Source: Gordonia terrae (GTDB taxonomy: Bacteria > Actinomycetota > Actinomycetes > Mycobacteriales > Mycobacteriaceae). Taken from it: a DNA stretch of 64,000 nucleotides. Positions within the stretch are counted from its first letter, which is position 1. The number at the start of each line of letters is the position of its first letter. Below, in pieces: positions 39,685 through 48,148 of the stretch. The stretch is from positions 2,728,001 to 2,792,000 of the forward strand of contig NZ_CP016594.1 of assembly GCF_001698225.1 (NCBI RefSeq). The letters are read 5' to 3'. The notes below the pieces were generated by a model, which was not told the origin of the DNA, did not search any database, and worked only from the letters and a program-made list of their open reading frames with translations. Position numbers and translations under genes: made by a program.

Positions 39685-39797
39685 CCCCTGCTCCCTGAGG
39701 TGCGAGGAGCGATAGCGACGAGCCTCGAAGGGCCTGGTGAGACGAGTTGCGAAGACCCTTCGTGACGCTCGCAAGCTCGCTCCTCAGGGAGCAGGGG
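39685..39797. repeat. Palindromic extragenic repeat, second locus
   Basis: CCCCTGCTCCCTGAGG (39685-39700) and CCTCAGGGAGCAGGGG (39782-39797) are perfect 16-bp arms; the inside reads TGCGAGGAGCGATAGCGACG, almost the same as 19571-19590. It belongs to the same repeat family as the element at 19.6 kb. Confidence 0.8.
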
Positions 39798-39924
39798 GTT
39801 TGGATACTCGCAAGCTCGTTCCTCAGCCGAGGTGCGAGGAGCGCAAGCCGCCGGGCCGAGCAAGCGACGAAGGAGCGCGTCGAGGTCGACGAGCCTCCAA
39901 AGGTCCTCTTGTGTTGCAGCGCAG
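39798..39924. repeat. Degenerate repeat remnants, no gene
   Basis: The 353-bp gap 39572-39924 holds no plausible gene. After the palindrome, fragments of the same motif continue (ACTCGCAAGCTCGTTCCTCAG, then GAGGTGCGAGGAGCGCAAGC near 39829) up to the stop of the convergent HNH gene. Confidence 0.6.
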
Positions 39925-41565
39925 TCAGTTGAGTGCGAGGAGCTCGGCTAGGCATGCTTCGACGAGGGAGGGCCGGAGCTGTCGTTGGCCGGGACGGGGT
40001 GGTCGGACGTCGATGACGTGGCTGATTGTCGACCATGAGCGGCGCGCGTCGTCGTGGTGGTGGCCGTCTGGGCGTGGCCGCGCGCCGGGCCGGGTGGTCG
40101 GTCCGTAAATTTCGTCGCGCACGGTGTTCAGGTGTTGTGCGAACCGCTTGGGTATGTCGGGTCGGCGGTTGATGCGTTCGGGGTTGGGTGGTGCTCCGGG
40201 TTCGGCGTTGAGTCGCCAGAGGCAGCGGCCTTCGTCGGGGCCGGACCGGGCGATGCGGGTGGTGTATTGGCCGGGCTGGTCGCCGACCATGCGGTTGTGT
40301 CGTGGGCAGGCGGGTGCGAGGTCGTCGATGTCGGTGAGACCACCTTTGGCCCAATCTTTGTGGGCGTGGTGGAGTTCGACGTGGGTAGCGGGTTGATCGC
40401 ACCCGGGAGCCGAGCACACCTCACCGTCGGGGCGCGCGAAGGAGACGAGGCGTTGTTCGCGGGTGGCCAGACGTCTGCCCCTACCGAAGTACAGCGGTAC
40501 GGCGGTGGCGTCTTTGAAGACTGCCAACCAGGGTTGGATCTCGCCGGCCATCGCGATCAGGTCGGGGATGGGCAGCAGGGTGCCGGTCGCGGTCGTGGCC
40601 AGTCCGGCTTCGCGAATGAGGTCGTTGAGGTCGGCTTTGATGAGCAGTTGCACGGGCAGGCCGCGGTGCGACGTGCCGAGTGTCCTGTCGGCGAAACCGG
40701 CGGCCAGGGCGGCGTCGAGGGCGTCGTGGTTGGTCTGGGCGGGGGTGCGTTGGTCGCGGTCGGCTGCGAGGGCCAGGGCGTCGGGGTCGGCGGTGCCGGC
40801 CGGCCCGCTGGGTGAGTTGGGGTCGTCGGGGTTGTTGAGTCCGGGTTTGCCCCAGACGGCGAACATCATCGTGAGCCGGGCGGCGAGTTCGGGGGTGAGG
40901 GTGCCGGAGATTTTGGCGGTGCCGTCGGCGCGTTGCCGGCCGATCCACAGGTTGCGGCGCCGTTTCTGGTCGGTGTCGTCGGTGAGGGTGCCGTCGGGGT
41001 CGAGGTGAGCGAGAAGCCGCGCGCCGAGTTGGGTGATGTCGGCGGGTGTGTGGTCGGCGGCGATCTCGGCCATCTGACGTTCGGCGGCGACTTTCACATC
41101 ATGCTCGACAGCGTTCGGGATCTGGTCGAGGACATCGAGCGCGGCCTGGACGTGAGCAGGGCCGACCGCACCCGCAGCGAAAGCCTCGGCAAGGCAGGGG
41201 TGTTCGGGTTCCAGGAGCTCGCCGCCGAGGCTGGTCCGGTGGGCGGTGGCGTCCATCTGCTTACGACGCCGGACAGGGTTGGAGACCCGCAGCCGGTGGG
41301 TCATGAACTGCATGAGGGTTCGGCAGCCCGTCTTGCGGGGCAGGTCGCGGGCCTCGGCCTGATCGATCTGCCGGTCACCGGCGACGGTCAGCCGTGCGAT
41401 GGCGCGTTCGGTCGCAGATGCAACCTCGATCAAGTCTTCGTCCGAACACGGCGCCAGGTCCACGGTCTGCAGTTCGTCGAGGATCGCATGCAGGTCGGCC
41501 ACCAGCTCGACGGCACGCGGTTGCGGCACCGCCGAATCGCCATCGACGTGTGTGGTGACCGACAT
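39925..41565 (-). CDS. DUF222/HNH endonuclease domain protein (13E12-like)
   Basis: 546 residues. An N-terminal DUF222 helical region (ATERAIARLTVAGDRQIDQAEAR onward) is followed by a Pro/Asn-rich insert (~245-270) and a C-terminal HNH nuclease motif: CSAPGCDQPATHVELHHAHKDW, ending in CPRHNRMV. This is the architecture of the 13E12 repeat family of mycobacteria, which are multi-copy and often mobile-like. ATG 41565 is chosen because GGGGGAGG lies 8 nt before it. The upstream 100 bp hold an SOS-box-like palindrome. The last ~50 residues are His/Arg/Pro-rich. Confidence 0.88.
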   Translation of the reverse strand: MSVTTHVDGDSAVPQPRAVELVADLHAILDELQTVDLAPCSDEDLIEVASATERAIARLTVAGDRQIDQAEARDLPRKTGCRTLMQFMTHRLRVSNPVRRRKQMDATAHRTSLGGELLEPEHPCLAEAFAAGAVGPAHVQAALDVLDQIPNAVEHDVKVAAERQMAEIAADHTPADITQLGARLLAHLDPDGTLTDDTDQKRRRNLWIGRQRADGTAKISGTLTPELAARLTMMFAVWGKPGLNNPDDPNSPSGPAGTADPDALALAADRDQRTPAQTNHDALDAALAAGFADRTLGTSHRGLPVQLLIKADLNDLIREAGLATTATGTLLPIPDLIAMAGEIQPWLAVFKDATAVPLYFGRGRRLATREQRLVSFARPDGEVCSAPGCDQPATHVELHHAHKDWAKGGLTDIDDLAPACPRHNRMVGDQPGQYTTRIARSGPDEGRCLWRLNAEPGAPPNPERINRRPDIPKRFAQHLNTVRDEIYGPTTRPGARPRPDGHHHDDARRSWSTISHVIDVRPPRPGQRQLRPSLVEACLAELLALN

Positions 41566-41595
41566 GCCGGTCGCCTCCCCCCGAGATCCGTTGCT

Positions 41596-41616
41596 GCGAA
41601 TGTATGTTCGAGTGTA
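41596..41616 (-). promoter_or_regulatory. LexA/SOS-box-like site and -10 hexamer
   Basis: On the minus strand TCGAACATACATTCGC (41611-41596) matches 10 of 12 fixed positions of the mycobacterial SOS box TCGAAC-N4-GTTCGA. It abuts TACACT (41616-41611), a -10-like hexamer, so it would cover the transcription start of the HNH gene. Confidence 0.5.
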
Positions 41617-41788
41617 CACGCATATCGGGGTTAGGTAACCGCGAGAATGACTGTCGTGCAACGATACTGCGTTCCGGCTACTTGTCGGTGCGTTGTGGTA
41701 GACGGGGCGCCGGGTTGCGTTGGCCTCTAATTCTGTTGTTATGAGTCGTCTCTCGACTGCGGATGCGCGCGGGGAGGTTCGAGGCCGC

Positions 41789-42718
41789 TCAGACGTCCAG
41801 CACTTCGGTGAGTTGCGGCACGATCTGCTTCTTGCGGGACACGACGCCCTTGCCGAAGGCGTGGCCGTCGGCGACGGTGACCCCCAGGGCCTGCTCGACG
41901 GCCGTAACGGGTTCGCCGACCACCAGGAGGTCCGAGTCGCAGGCGATCACGTCGGTGATCAGCAGGAGGTAGAGGTCGTAGCCTGCGGCGTCCTTCTCGG
42001 CGGTCATCGCGGCGAAGAACTCGTCGCGGCGGTCGAGCACCTCGGCGGAGTCGACCGTGGTGAGTTGGGAGACCCGCACCGTCTTCGGTCCCATCGCGAA
42101 GCTCTTGGAGTCCCGGCCGATGATCGTCGACGCCGGATCGTCGCCGAGGGCCGTGCCCGCGCGGAGCAGTGCGTCACCGTACTCGTCCACGTCGACGCCG
42201 GCGATCGCGGCGAGCTCCGCGGCGGCCGCGCGGTCGGCGTCGGTGCAGGTCGGCGAGTTGAACAGGAGGGTGTCGGAGATGATCGCCGAGAGCATGATCC
42301 CCGCCTCGGCGCGCGGGATGTCGACCCCGTTCTCCGCATACATGCGGGTGAGGATCGTGCACGTGCACCCGACGGGCTCGACCCGGACGTAGAGCGGCGC
42401 CGCCGTCTCGAAGTTGGCGATCCGATGGTGGTCGATGACCTTCAGCACGGTGACATCGGTGATGTCGGCGACGCTCTGCTGCCGTTCGTTGTGGTCGACG
42501 AGCATCACGTCCGACGGGGCCGCGGTCTCGATCACGCGGGGCGCGTCGAGGCCGAAATGCTCGAGCGCAAAGGCGGTTTCGAGACTCGGCCGGCCCAGGG
42601 CGACGGCCTCGACGTCACTGCCCAGCGCGGCTTCGAGGGAGGCGAGGCCGATCGCGGCCCCGATGGCATCGGTGTCGGTGTCGGGGTTGCGGTGTCCGAT
42701 GACCAGGATCTTCGACAT
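41789..42718 (-). CDS. ppaC: Manganese-dependent inorganic pyrophosphatase (family II)
   Basis: 309 residues, DHH superfamily. Metal-binding motifs: GHRNPDTDTDAIGAA at the N-terminus, VMLVDHNERQQS, and the DHH triad in LKVIDHHRIANF. The C-terminal DHHA2 domain ends in a SRKKQIVPQL loop that binds phosphate. It hydrolyses pyrophosphate and drives biosynthesis. Most mycobacteria rely on a family I enzyme, so this may be an additional or alternative pyrophosphatase. Divergent from marR. Confidence 0.93.
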   Translation of the reverse strand: MSKILVIGHRNPDTDTDAIGAAIGLASLEAALGSDVEAVALGRPSLETAFALEHFGLDAPRVIETAAPSDVMLVDHNERQQSVADITDVTVLKVIDHHRIANFETAAPLYVRVEPVGCTCTILTRMYAENGVDIPRAEAGIMLSAIISDTLLFNSPTCTDADRAAAAELAAIAGVDVDEYGDALLRAGTALGDDPASTIIGRDSKSFAMGPKTVRVSQLTTVDSAEVLDRRDEFFAAMTAEKDAAGYDLYLLLITDVIACDSDLLVVGEPVTAVEQALGVTVADGHAFGKGVVSRKKQIVPQLTEVLDV

Positions 42719-42824
42719 GGCGACTCAGCTTTCGCTCGACGTTGCTGAATCCCAGCCTACGGTGGCGCTACATCGTGAACCCCCGGAAGACGGCTCCATC
42801 TCGACGATCATTGCCGGGGGATAG

Positions 42825-42855
42825 TTGTAAATATACAATCGTTGTATGTCTACAA
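42825..42855 (+). promoter_or_regulatory. Two TTGTA-N4-TACAA operators over the marR promoter
   Basis: Perfect palindromes at 42825-42838 and 42842-42855. The first covers the -10-like TATACA (42832-42837) and the second covers the start codon (42846). Their starts are 17 bp apart. Expected to be bound by the MarR protein encoded directly downstream. Confidence 0.7.
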
Positions 42856-43298
42856 CTGATGGCACGATCGGCGCACACTCGCAGACCGCGACCGACGTGT
42901 GGTTCACGATGAACAGCCTGGTCCGCGATCAGGCCAAGCAATCGCGCGACCGCATCAGCGAGGTCATCGACATCCCCTTCAGCCGGTTCCGGGCACTCCG
43001 CCGCGTCGCGGTACGGCCGATGACCCAGCGGGACCTCGCGGAACGGATGGGCGTGGACGCATCGGCGATGAGCGGCATCGTCAACGATCTCGTCATCCGC
43101 GGGCTCGTGACCAGGGAGCCCGACGCCGACGACGGCCGATTCAAACGCGTCACGATCACCGACGTCGGACGTCGTGTGGTGGACGAGGTGGCCGCGAACC
43201 CGGCCACGGCCCCCGGCATGTTCGCCGCGCTCGACGAGGAACAGCTCCGTCAGCTCGCGGACCTGCTCGGCCTCCTCCGCGAGGCGGCCGAGTCGTGA
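42846..43298 (+). CDS. MarR family transcriptional regulator
   Basis: 150 residues with a winged helix-turn-helix: MTQRDLAERMGVDASAMSGIVNDLVIRGLVTREPDADDGRFKR-type recognition helix and wing (about 60-105). The ATG lies 8 nt after TATACA, and two TTGTA-N4-TACAA palindromes span promoter and start codon, so autorepression relieved by a ligand is likely. The stop overlaps the MFS start (GTGA), so it should control the exporter too. Confidence 0.9.
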   Translation: MSTTDGTIGAHSQTATDVWFTMNSLVRDQAKQSRDRISEVIDIPFSRFRALRRVAVRPMTQRDLAERMGVDASAMSGIVNDLVIRGLVTREPDADDGRFKRVTITDVGRRVVDEVAANPATAPGMFAALDEEQLRQLADLLGLLREAAES

Positions 43299-44770
43299 AC
43301 GCTGCACGCGCGGCGTTGCGCGCCCGCTCGGCCGACGGCGCCCTCACGCGTAGGGATCGGCTCGTCATCCTCGCCACCTGCTGTCTGAGTCTCTTCATCG
43401 TCGGCCTGGACGTCTCGGCGGTGAACGTCGCACTGCCGTCGATCAGCTCGGACCTGGGCGCGACGCCTGCACAGCTGCAATGGGTCCTCGACTCGTACGC
43501 GCTGGTGATCGCGAGCCTGTTGATCTTCGGCGGATCACTCGGAGATCGTCTGGGCCGCAAGAGGGTCTTCCAGGTGGGTCTGGTGACCTTCGGTGTCGCC
43601 TCCGTGCTGTGCTCGCTGGCGCCCACACCCGAGGCGCTCATCGGGGCGCGCATGCTGCAAGCCGTCGGCGGGGCGATGCTCAACCCGGTCGCGCTGTCGA
43701 TCGTCACCAACGTCTTCGTCGATGCACGAGAACGTGCCCAGGCAATCGGATTGTGGGGCACCGCATTCGGCATGAGCCTGGCATTCGGTCCGGTCGTCGG
43801 TGGCGCGCTCGTCACCGGAATCGGTTGGGAGGCGATCTTCTGGCTCAATGTCCCGGTCTGCGTGCTCGCCGTCGCTCTGACGATGCGTTTCGTCCCGGAG
43901 TCCAAGGCCGACCGAGCCCGTCGGGCGGACCCGGTCGGCCAGGTCCTGATCCTGACCTTCCTCGCCACCCTCACCTTCGCCATCATCGAGGGACGTCCCC
44001 TGGGCTGGACGTCCCCGGCCGTGGTCGCGTGTTTCGTCGTCTCCGCCGGTGCGCTCGTCGCGCTCATCGCCTACGAGAGTCGCCGCACGGAACCACTTCT
44101 CGACCCGCGGTTCTTCCGAAGCGCGCCGTTCTCGAGCTCGGTGGCGTGTGCGGTCCTCGCTTTCGCCGCCACCGGTGGCTTCCTGTTTCTCAACACGCTG
44201 TATCTGCAGGAGGTTCGCGGGATGTCGCCGCTGAGCGCCGGACTCATGATGTTGCCGATGGCGGCGGCTTCGGTGGTCTGCGCACCGATCGCCGGTCGGC
44301 TCGTGGGCGACCGGGGGGCCCGGACGCCGATGGTGATCGGGGGAGTGGCGATGGTGGCGGGCGCACTGATGCTCACCGGCCTGGGCAACGACACCGCTCT
44401 CGTCTACGTCGGTGCGTCGTACCTGGTCTTCGGACTGGGTTTCGGGTTCCTCAACGCACCGATCACCAACGGTGCGGTGTCCGGGATGCCGCGCACACAG
44501 GCGGGGCTGGCGTCGGCGATGGCCTCGACCGGTCGACAGGTCGGCACTGCCCTCGGCGTCGCGGTGTTCGGAGCGGTGGCATTCGCCGGGATCGAGGGGG
44601 CGGTCGCCGACGATCTCGCCGCGGCCGCCCGCCCGGTGTGGCTGATCATGGCCCTGTGTGGTGTCGCAGTCCTCGTTCTCGCCATCGTCTCGACCGGTGC
44701 GTGGGCTCGTGGCACCGCCGCCCGTACCCGTGAACGGATCGAGTCCACCTCGGGGACCTGGGCGCCCTGA
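43295..44770 (+). CDS. MFS drug exporter, DHA2 (14-TM) type
   Basis: 491 residues with about 14 membrane segments. Motif A appears as GDRLGRKRV between TM2 and TM3, and the first TM carries LDVSAVNVALPSIS, typical of DHA2 drug:proton antiporters (EmrB/QacA-like). GTG 43295 overlaps the marR stop by 4 nt. Substrate unknown; regulation by the upstream MarR is expected. Ends 3 bp from the convergent hydrolase gene. Confidence 0.9.
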   Translation: MNAARAALRARSADGALTRRDRLVILATCCLSLFIVGLDVSAVNVALPSISSDLGATPAQLQWVLDSYALVIASLLIFGGSLGDRLGRKRVFQVGLVTFGVASVLCSLAPTPEALIGARMLQAVGGAMLNPVALSIVTNVFVDARERAQAIGLWGTAFGMSLAFGPVVGGALVTGIGWEAIFWLNVPVCVLAVALTMRFVPESKADRARRADPVGQVLILTFLATLTFAIIEGRPLGWTSPAVVACFVVSAGALVALIAYESRRTEPLLDPRFFRSAPFSSSVACAVLAFAATGGFLFLNTLYLQEVRGMSPLSAGLMMLPMAAASVVCAPIAGRLVGDRGARTPMVIGGVAMVAGALMLTGLGNDTALVYVGASYLVFGLGFGFLNAPITNGAVSGMPRTQAGLASAMASTGRQVGTALGVAVFGAVAFAGIEGAVADDLAAAARPVWLIMALCGVAVLVLAIVSTGAWARGTAARTRERIESTSGTWAP

Positions 44771-44773
44771 CCA

Positions 44774-45607
44774 TCACTGCCGGACGGCGTCGGACTCGGT
44801 GGTCGCCGGCGTGACGATCGTGTGCGGGTGCCACCAGTCCGCGATTCGCTGCGCGACGGGGTCGGGCGTGCGGGCCCATCCGATGTGAGTGGTGGTCCCG
44901 CCCGCCGGGCAGTGCGCGTCGTCGTAGCGCCAGTGGGTGATCGCCTCCGCTGCGAACGCGGCGTCGAACGCCAAGGCCGCACGGTCCGTGACGACCTCGT
45001 CGTCGTGTAGCCGGATCGACAACACCGGCACCGCGATTCGGGAGTCGAGTGGGAACGGCGCCCGCCCGGTCAGCACCATGCGTGCCCACTCCCGCATCAG
45101 CGTGCGCGGCGTCGGACCGCCGAAGCCGCGTCGCGGCCACCGGCCGGTGATCCCCGCGATCGGGGCGACCGACGCGGCCAGTGCGGCGAGCGGGACCCCG
45201 CGCACGCCGTAGTGGCGACAGTGGGGGACCGACGCGCCGATCGCCACGATCCCGTCAGGGGCATTCTCCCGCCGGGCCACCATCGCGGCCAGTTGCGCAC
45301 CCAGGCTGTGACCGAGCACGAGAACCCTCGTCTCGGTGTCGTCCGCCCGGGCCGCGGCCACGGCGTCGGCCAGATCAGCCGCCTCGTCGGCATAGGACCA
45401 GTCGGAACGTCGAGATGGTGGGTCGCTGCCCTCCTCGATCCCGCGGCGCGGGACGATCCGGGCGTCGAATCCGCTCCTCGTCAGCGCCTCGGTCAGACGA
45501 CGGTACACACGCGCGGGCACTCCCATCGCCGGCGCGACGAGCACCGTCGTGTGCCGTGTACGAATCGGGTCGTTCTCGATGCGGGTCACGTCCCCAACGT
45601 CTCGCAC
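44774..45607 (-). CDS. Alpha/beta hydrolase
   Basis: 277 residues. Nucleophile elbow GHSLGA (Ser about 101), acid probably in the HDDEVV segment and a late His in HIGWARTPD. The N-terminal strand VLVAPAMGVPARVYRRLTEAL fits the oxyanion loop. The GTG at 45607 is uncertain; GTG 45589 is an alternative. Substrate unknown. An ACTACCT-N3-AGGTAGT palindrome (45625-45641) lies between this gene and the divergent CinA gene. Confidence 0.82.
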   Translation of the reverse strand: MRDVGDVTRIENDPIRTRHTTVLVAPAMGVPARVYRRLTEALTRSGFDARIVPRRGIEEGSDPPSRRSDWSYADEAADLADAVAAARADDTETRVLVLGHSLGAQLAAMVARRENAPDGIVAIGASVPHCRHYGVRGVPLAALAASVAPIAGITGRWPRRGFGGPTPRTLMREWARMVLTGRAPFPLDSRIAVPVLSIRLHDDEVVTDRAALAFDAAFAAEAITHWRYDDAHCPAGGTTTHIGWARTPDPVAQRIADWWHPHTIVTPATTESDAVRQ

Positions 45608-45708
45608 CCGGTGCCGCCGGCACCACTACCTACCAGGTAGTCGTTTCAGGGTGCGGTCGAATGGATACGAACCAGCGATGACCGACGCCGACTCGAAGGG
45701 AGCGACAC

Positions 45709-46179
45709 ATGTCGGACGTGAGTGATTTCTCGGAGACCTGCCGACGCGTGGCCGACGCCGCGATGGAGGCCGGTGTACGGATTGCGGTCGCGGAGTCGCT
45801 GACCGGTGGGAATCTGGCGACGGAGCTGAGCAAGGCGCCCAATGCCGGGACGTGGTTCCGCGGAGGCGTCGTCGCGTACCACAAGGACGTGAAGTACAGC
45901 CTGCTCGAGGTGCCCGAGGGGCCGGTGGTGAGCGAGACGGCGGCGCGCGCAATGGTGGCGACGACCGCGCGCCTCTTCGACGCCGACCTGGTCGTCGCGG
46001 TGACCGGCGAAGCCGGGCCCGAACCGGATGAGGCGGCGCCGGGCACGGTGTGGTTCGGACTGGATCACCGAGGACGGGTCAGCGCGTCCCGGGAGGTGTT
46101 CGACGGCGAACCCGAGGAAGTGTTGGCCAAGACCATCGGCCACTCGCTGGAGCTGATCGAGTCCTGCTTGAAGTCCTGA
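45709..46179 (+). CDS. CinA C-terminal domain protein (NMN amidase-like)
   Basis: 156 residues, a stand-alone CinA-C (PncC-like) domain. Conserved segments: AVAESLTGGNLATELSKAPNAG with the probable nucleophile Ser in ESLTGG, FRGGVVAYHKDVKYSLL, and VVAVTGEAGPEPDEAAPGTVW. PncC-type enzymes deamidate nicotinamide mononucleotide in NAD recycling; a short CinA-C protein without the N-terminal domain is common. AAGGGAG precedes ATG. Confidence 0.88.
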   Translation: MSDVSDFSETCRRVADAAMEAGVRIAVAESLTGGNLATELSKAPNAGTWFRGGVVAYHKDVKYSLLEVPEGPVVSETAARAMVATTARLFDADLVVAVTGEAGPEPDEAAPGTVWFGLDHRGRVSASREVFDGEPEEVLAKTIGHSLELIESCLKS

Positions 46180-46250
46180 TGTCCCGGACTTGGTGGCCGT
46201 TACCCGCGAGGTAGTCGTGGCGGCACCGTCCGGGACCTAGCATGGCCCTC

Positions 46251-47051
46251 ATGACGGTCGAGGTGGGGAGCATGCTGCGGCAGTGGCGCTCTCGTCGCTC
46301 GCTGAGTCAGCTGGACCTCGCCTACGAGGTCGGTGTCTCACCACGCCACCTCAGCTTCGTCGAGACCGGCCGGTCCCGGCCGAGTCCCGCACTCCTCGAG
46401 GCCCTGTCCGAGCGGCTCGATGTGCCTCTGCGGGAGCGCAACTCGCTCCTCCTCGCGGCAGGGCACGCGCCTCGATACAGCGAGGAACCGCTCGATGCGG
46501 ACACCATGGTGCGTGTACGGTCGTCCGTCCAGCGGTTGCTCGACGCCCACAACCCGAACATGGGCGTGGCCCTCGATCGCGCCTGGAACGTCGTCCTGGC
46601 CAACGACACCGCGCTCACGCTCCTGGAGATGCTGCCCCGCGAACTGCACTCGGTCCCGGTCAACCTGTTCCGGGTCTCGCTGCATCCGGACGGCTTCGCA
46701 CAACGGACGCACAACTTCGACGACTGGGCGACCTACCTCCTCGACCTGCTCCGGCGGATGGCGCGGATCACCGGCGACCCCCGCCTCGCCGATCTCGAAC
46801 GGGAGGTGTCGGCGTATCCGTCCGTCGCCGACCTCGACGGTCGCCTGGCGCGCGACCGTGCCGGCCCTCCGGACAAGACGGAGTTGCTGGTGCCCTTCCA
46901 ACTCGAACTCGGCGATCAGGTCCTGTCCTTCTTCAGCACCCTCACCACGTTCGGTTCGCCGCGCGATGTCACTCTCGACGAGCTGACCATCGAGCTGTTC
47001 TACCCCGCCGACGAGCCCACCGAGCAGTGGGTTGCGATGATGCAGGGGTGA
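46251..47051 (+). CDS. XRE regulator with MmyB-like ligand domain
   Basis: 266 residues. An N-terminal helix-turn-helix (SLSQLDLAYEVGVSPRHLSFVETGRSRPS) is joined to an MmyB-like C-terminal domain (NPNMGVALDRAWNVVLANDTA; FRVSLHPDGF) thought to bind a small hydrophobic ligand such as a fatty acid. ATG 46251 is chosen because TAGCAT (46238-46243) lies 7 nt before it; ATG 46242 would fall inside that hexamer. First gene of a run with the HAD, hisE and hisG genes, overlapping HAD by 4 nt. Confidence 0.87.
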   Translation: MTVEVGSMLRQWRSRRSLSQLDLAYEVGVSPRHLSFVETGRSRPSPALLEALSERLDVPLRERNSLLLAAGHAPRYSEEPLDADTMVRVRSSVQRLLDAHNPNMGVALDRAWNVVLANDTALTLLEMLPRELHSVPVNLFRVSLHPDGFAQRTHNFDDWATYLLDLLRRMARITGDPRLADLEREVSAYPSVADLDGRLARDRAGPPDKTELLVPFQLELGDQVLSFFSTLTTFGSPRDVTLDELTIELFYPADEPTEQWVAMMQG

Positions 47052-47803
47052 CAGACACCGCCTCCGCCCGCACGTCCACCACCTCGATCACGCCCTCGGG
47101 GACTCGTTTGCCCGCCGCGGTCCTGTGGGACATGGACGGCACGCTGCTCGACTCCGAACCGATCTGGGATGTCGCGATGGCCGAGTTGGCCGCGCGGCAC
47201 GGCCTCGTCATGTCGCCGGAACTCCGCGAATCCACCCTCGGGAACTCGCTGCCCGACGCGCTGGCGAAGGTGCACGACGCGGCCGGTCTGTCCGCCGCGG
47301 ACCGCGATCCCGATGCCGACGGACGCTGGACCCTCGACCGGGTCGCCGAACTGTTCGCCGACGACCTGCCGTGGCGTCCCGGCGCACCCGAAGCGCTGGA
47401 CCTGGTGGCCGCGGCGGGGATCCCGATGGTGCTCGTGACGAACACCGTTCGGGAGCTCACCGAGGTGGCCCTCGAGACCATCGGGCGAGAACGCTTCACC
47501 ACGACGGTCTGCGGCGACGAGGTCGCCGTGGGCAAACCGGCTCCCGACCCCTACGTGCGCGCCGCAGAGCTCCTCGGTGTCCCGACAGCCGACTGCCTGG
47601 CCGTCGAGGACTCGCCGACCGGTGCCGCGGCGGCGTCGGCGGCCGGTTGTCCGACGCTCGTCGTCGAGTCCGCAGCACCGGTCGAGCCGGGTCGGCTGCG
47701 AGTCTTCCGGACCTCCCTCGTCGGGCTGGACCTCGACGATGTCGCCGACGCATGGACCGGCGGTCTCGCGCGCATCTCGACATGCAAAAATGAGGAATCG
47801 TGA
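47048..47803 (+). CDS. HAD superfamily hydrolase
   Basis: 251 residues. HAD motifs: [11 protein letters not shown] (motif I, Asp nucleophile), VLVTNT (II), GKPAPDPY (III Lys) and [10 protein letters not shown] (IV). A helical cap lies between I and II, as in phosphoglycolate phosphatase or beta-phosphoglucomutase relatives. GTG 47048 overlaps the XRE stop and the end overlaps hisE, both by 4 nt. Substrate unknown. The N-terminal ~25 residues (Thr/Ser-rich) precede the domain. Confidence 0.9.
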   Translation: MTDTASARTSTTSITPSGTRLPAAVLWDMDGTLLDSEPIWDVAMAELAARHGLVMSPELRESTLGNSLPDALAKVHDAAGLSAADRDPDADGRWTLDRVAELFADDLPWRPGAPEALDLVAAAGIPMVLVTNTVRELTEVALETIGRERFTTTVCGDEVAVGKPAPDPYVRAAELLGVPTADCLAVEDSPTGAAAASAAGCPTLVVESAAPVEPGRLRVFRTSLVGLDLDDVADAWTGGLARISTCKNEES

Positions 47804-48063
47804 AGACTTTCGAGGAGCTGTTCGCCGAACTCAGCGACAAGGCGCAGACCCGTCCCGAGGGTTCGGGTACCGTCGCCGCCCTCGACTCCGGTGTGCACAC
47901 GCTGGGCAAGAAGATCATCGAGGAGGCCGGTGAGGTCTGGCTCGCCGCCGAACACGAGTCCGACGAGTCGCTCGGCGAGGAGATCTCGCAACTCGTCTAT
48001 TGGCTGCAGGTGATGATGATCAAGCGGGGACTGACGCTGCCGGACGTGTACCGACATCTGTGA
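47800..48063 (+). CDS. hisE: Phosphoribosyl-ATP diphosphatase
   Basis: 87 residues, all-alpha MazG-like NTP pyrophosphohydrolase that carries out the second step of histidine synthesis. The metal-binding EEAGEVW and the [14 protein letters not shown] segment are clear. GTG 47800 overlaps the HAD stop by 4 nt; GAGGAA lies upstream. Corresponds to Rv2122c, with hisG next as in mycobacteria. Confidence 0.95.
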   Translation: MKTFEELFAELSDKAQTRPEGSGTVAALDSGVHTLGKKIIEEAGEVWLAAEHESDESLGEEISQLVYWLQVMMIKRGLTLPDVYRHL

Positions 48064-48148
48064 CCGGCTGACCCGGTCCAGATCGATCCCGCACGACCCC
48101 ACTGTCACCGCGCCCGACGGGCGCGACACCCACGAAAAGGACATCGAG

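Noticed and set aside
39925..41565. Complete mobile element around the HNH gene
   Set aside because: No transposase, integrase or terminal repeats bracket it; the palindromes lie on one side only.
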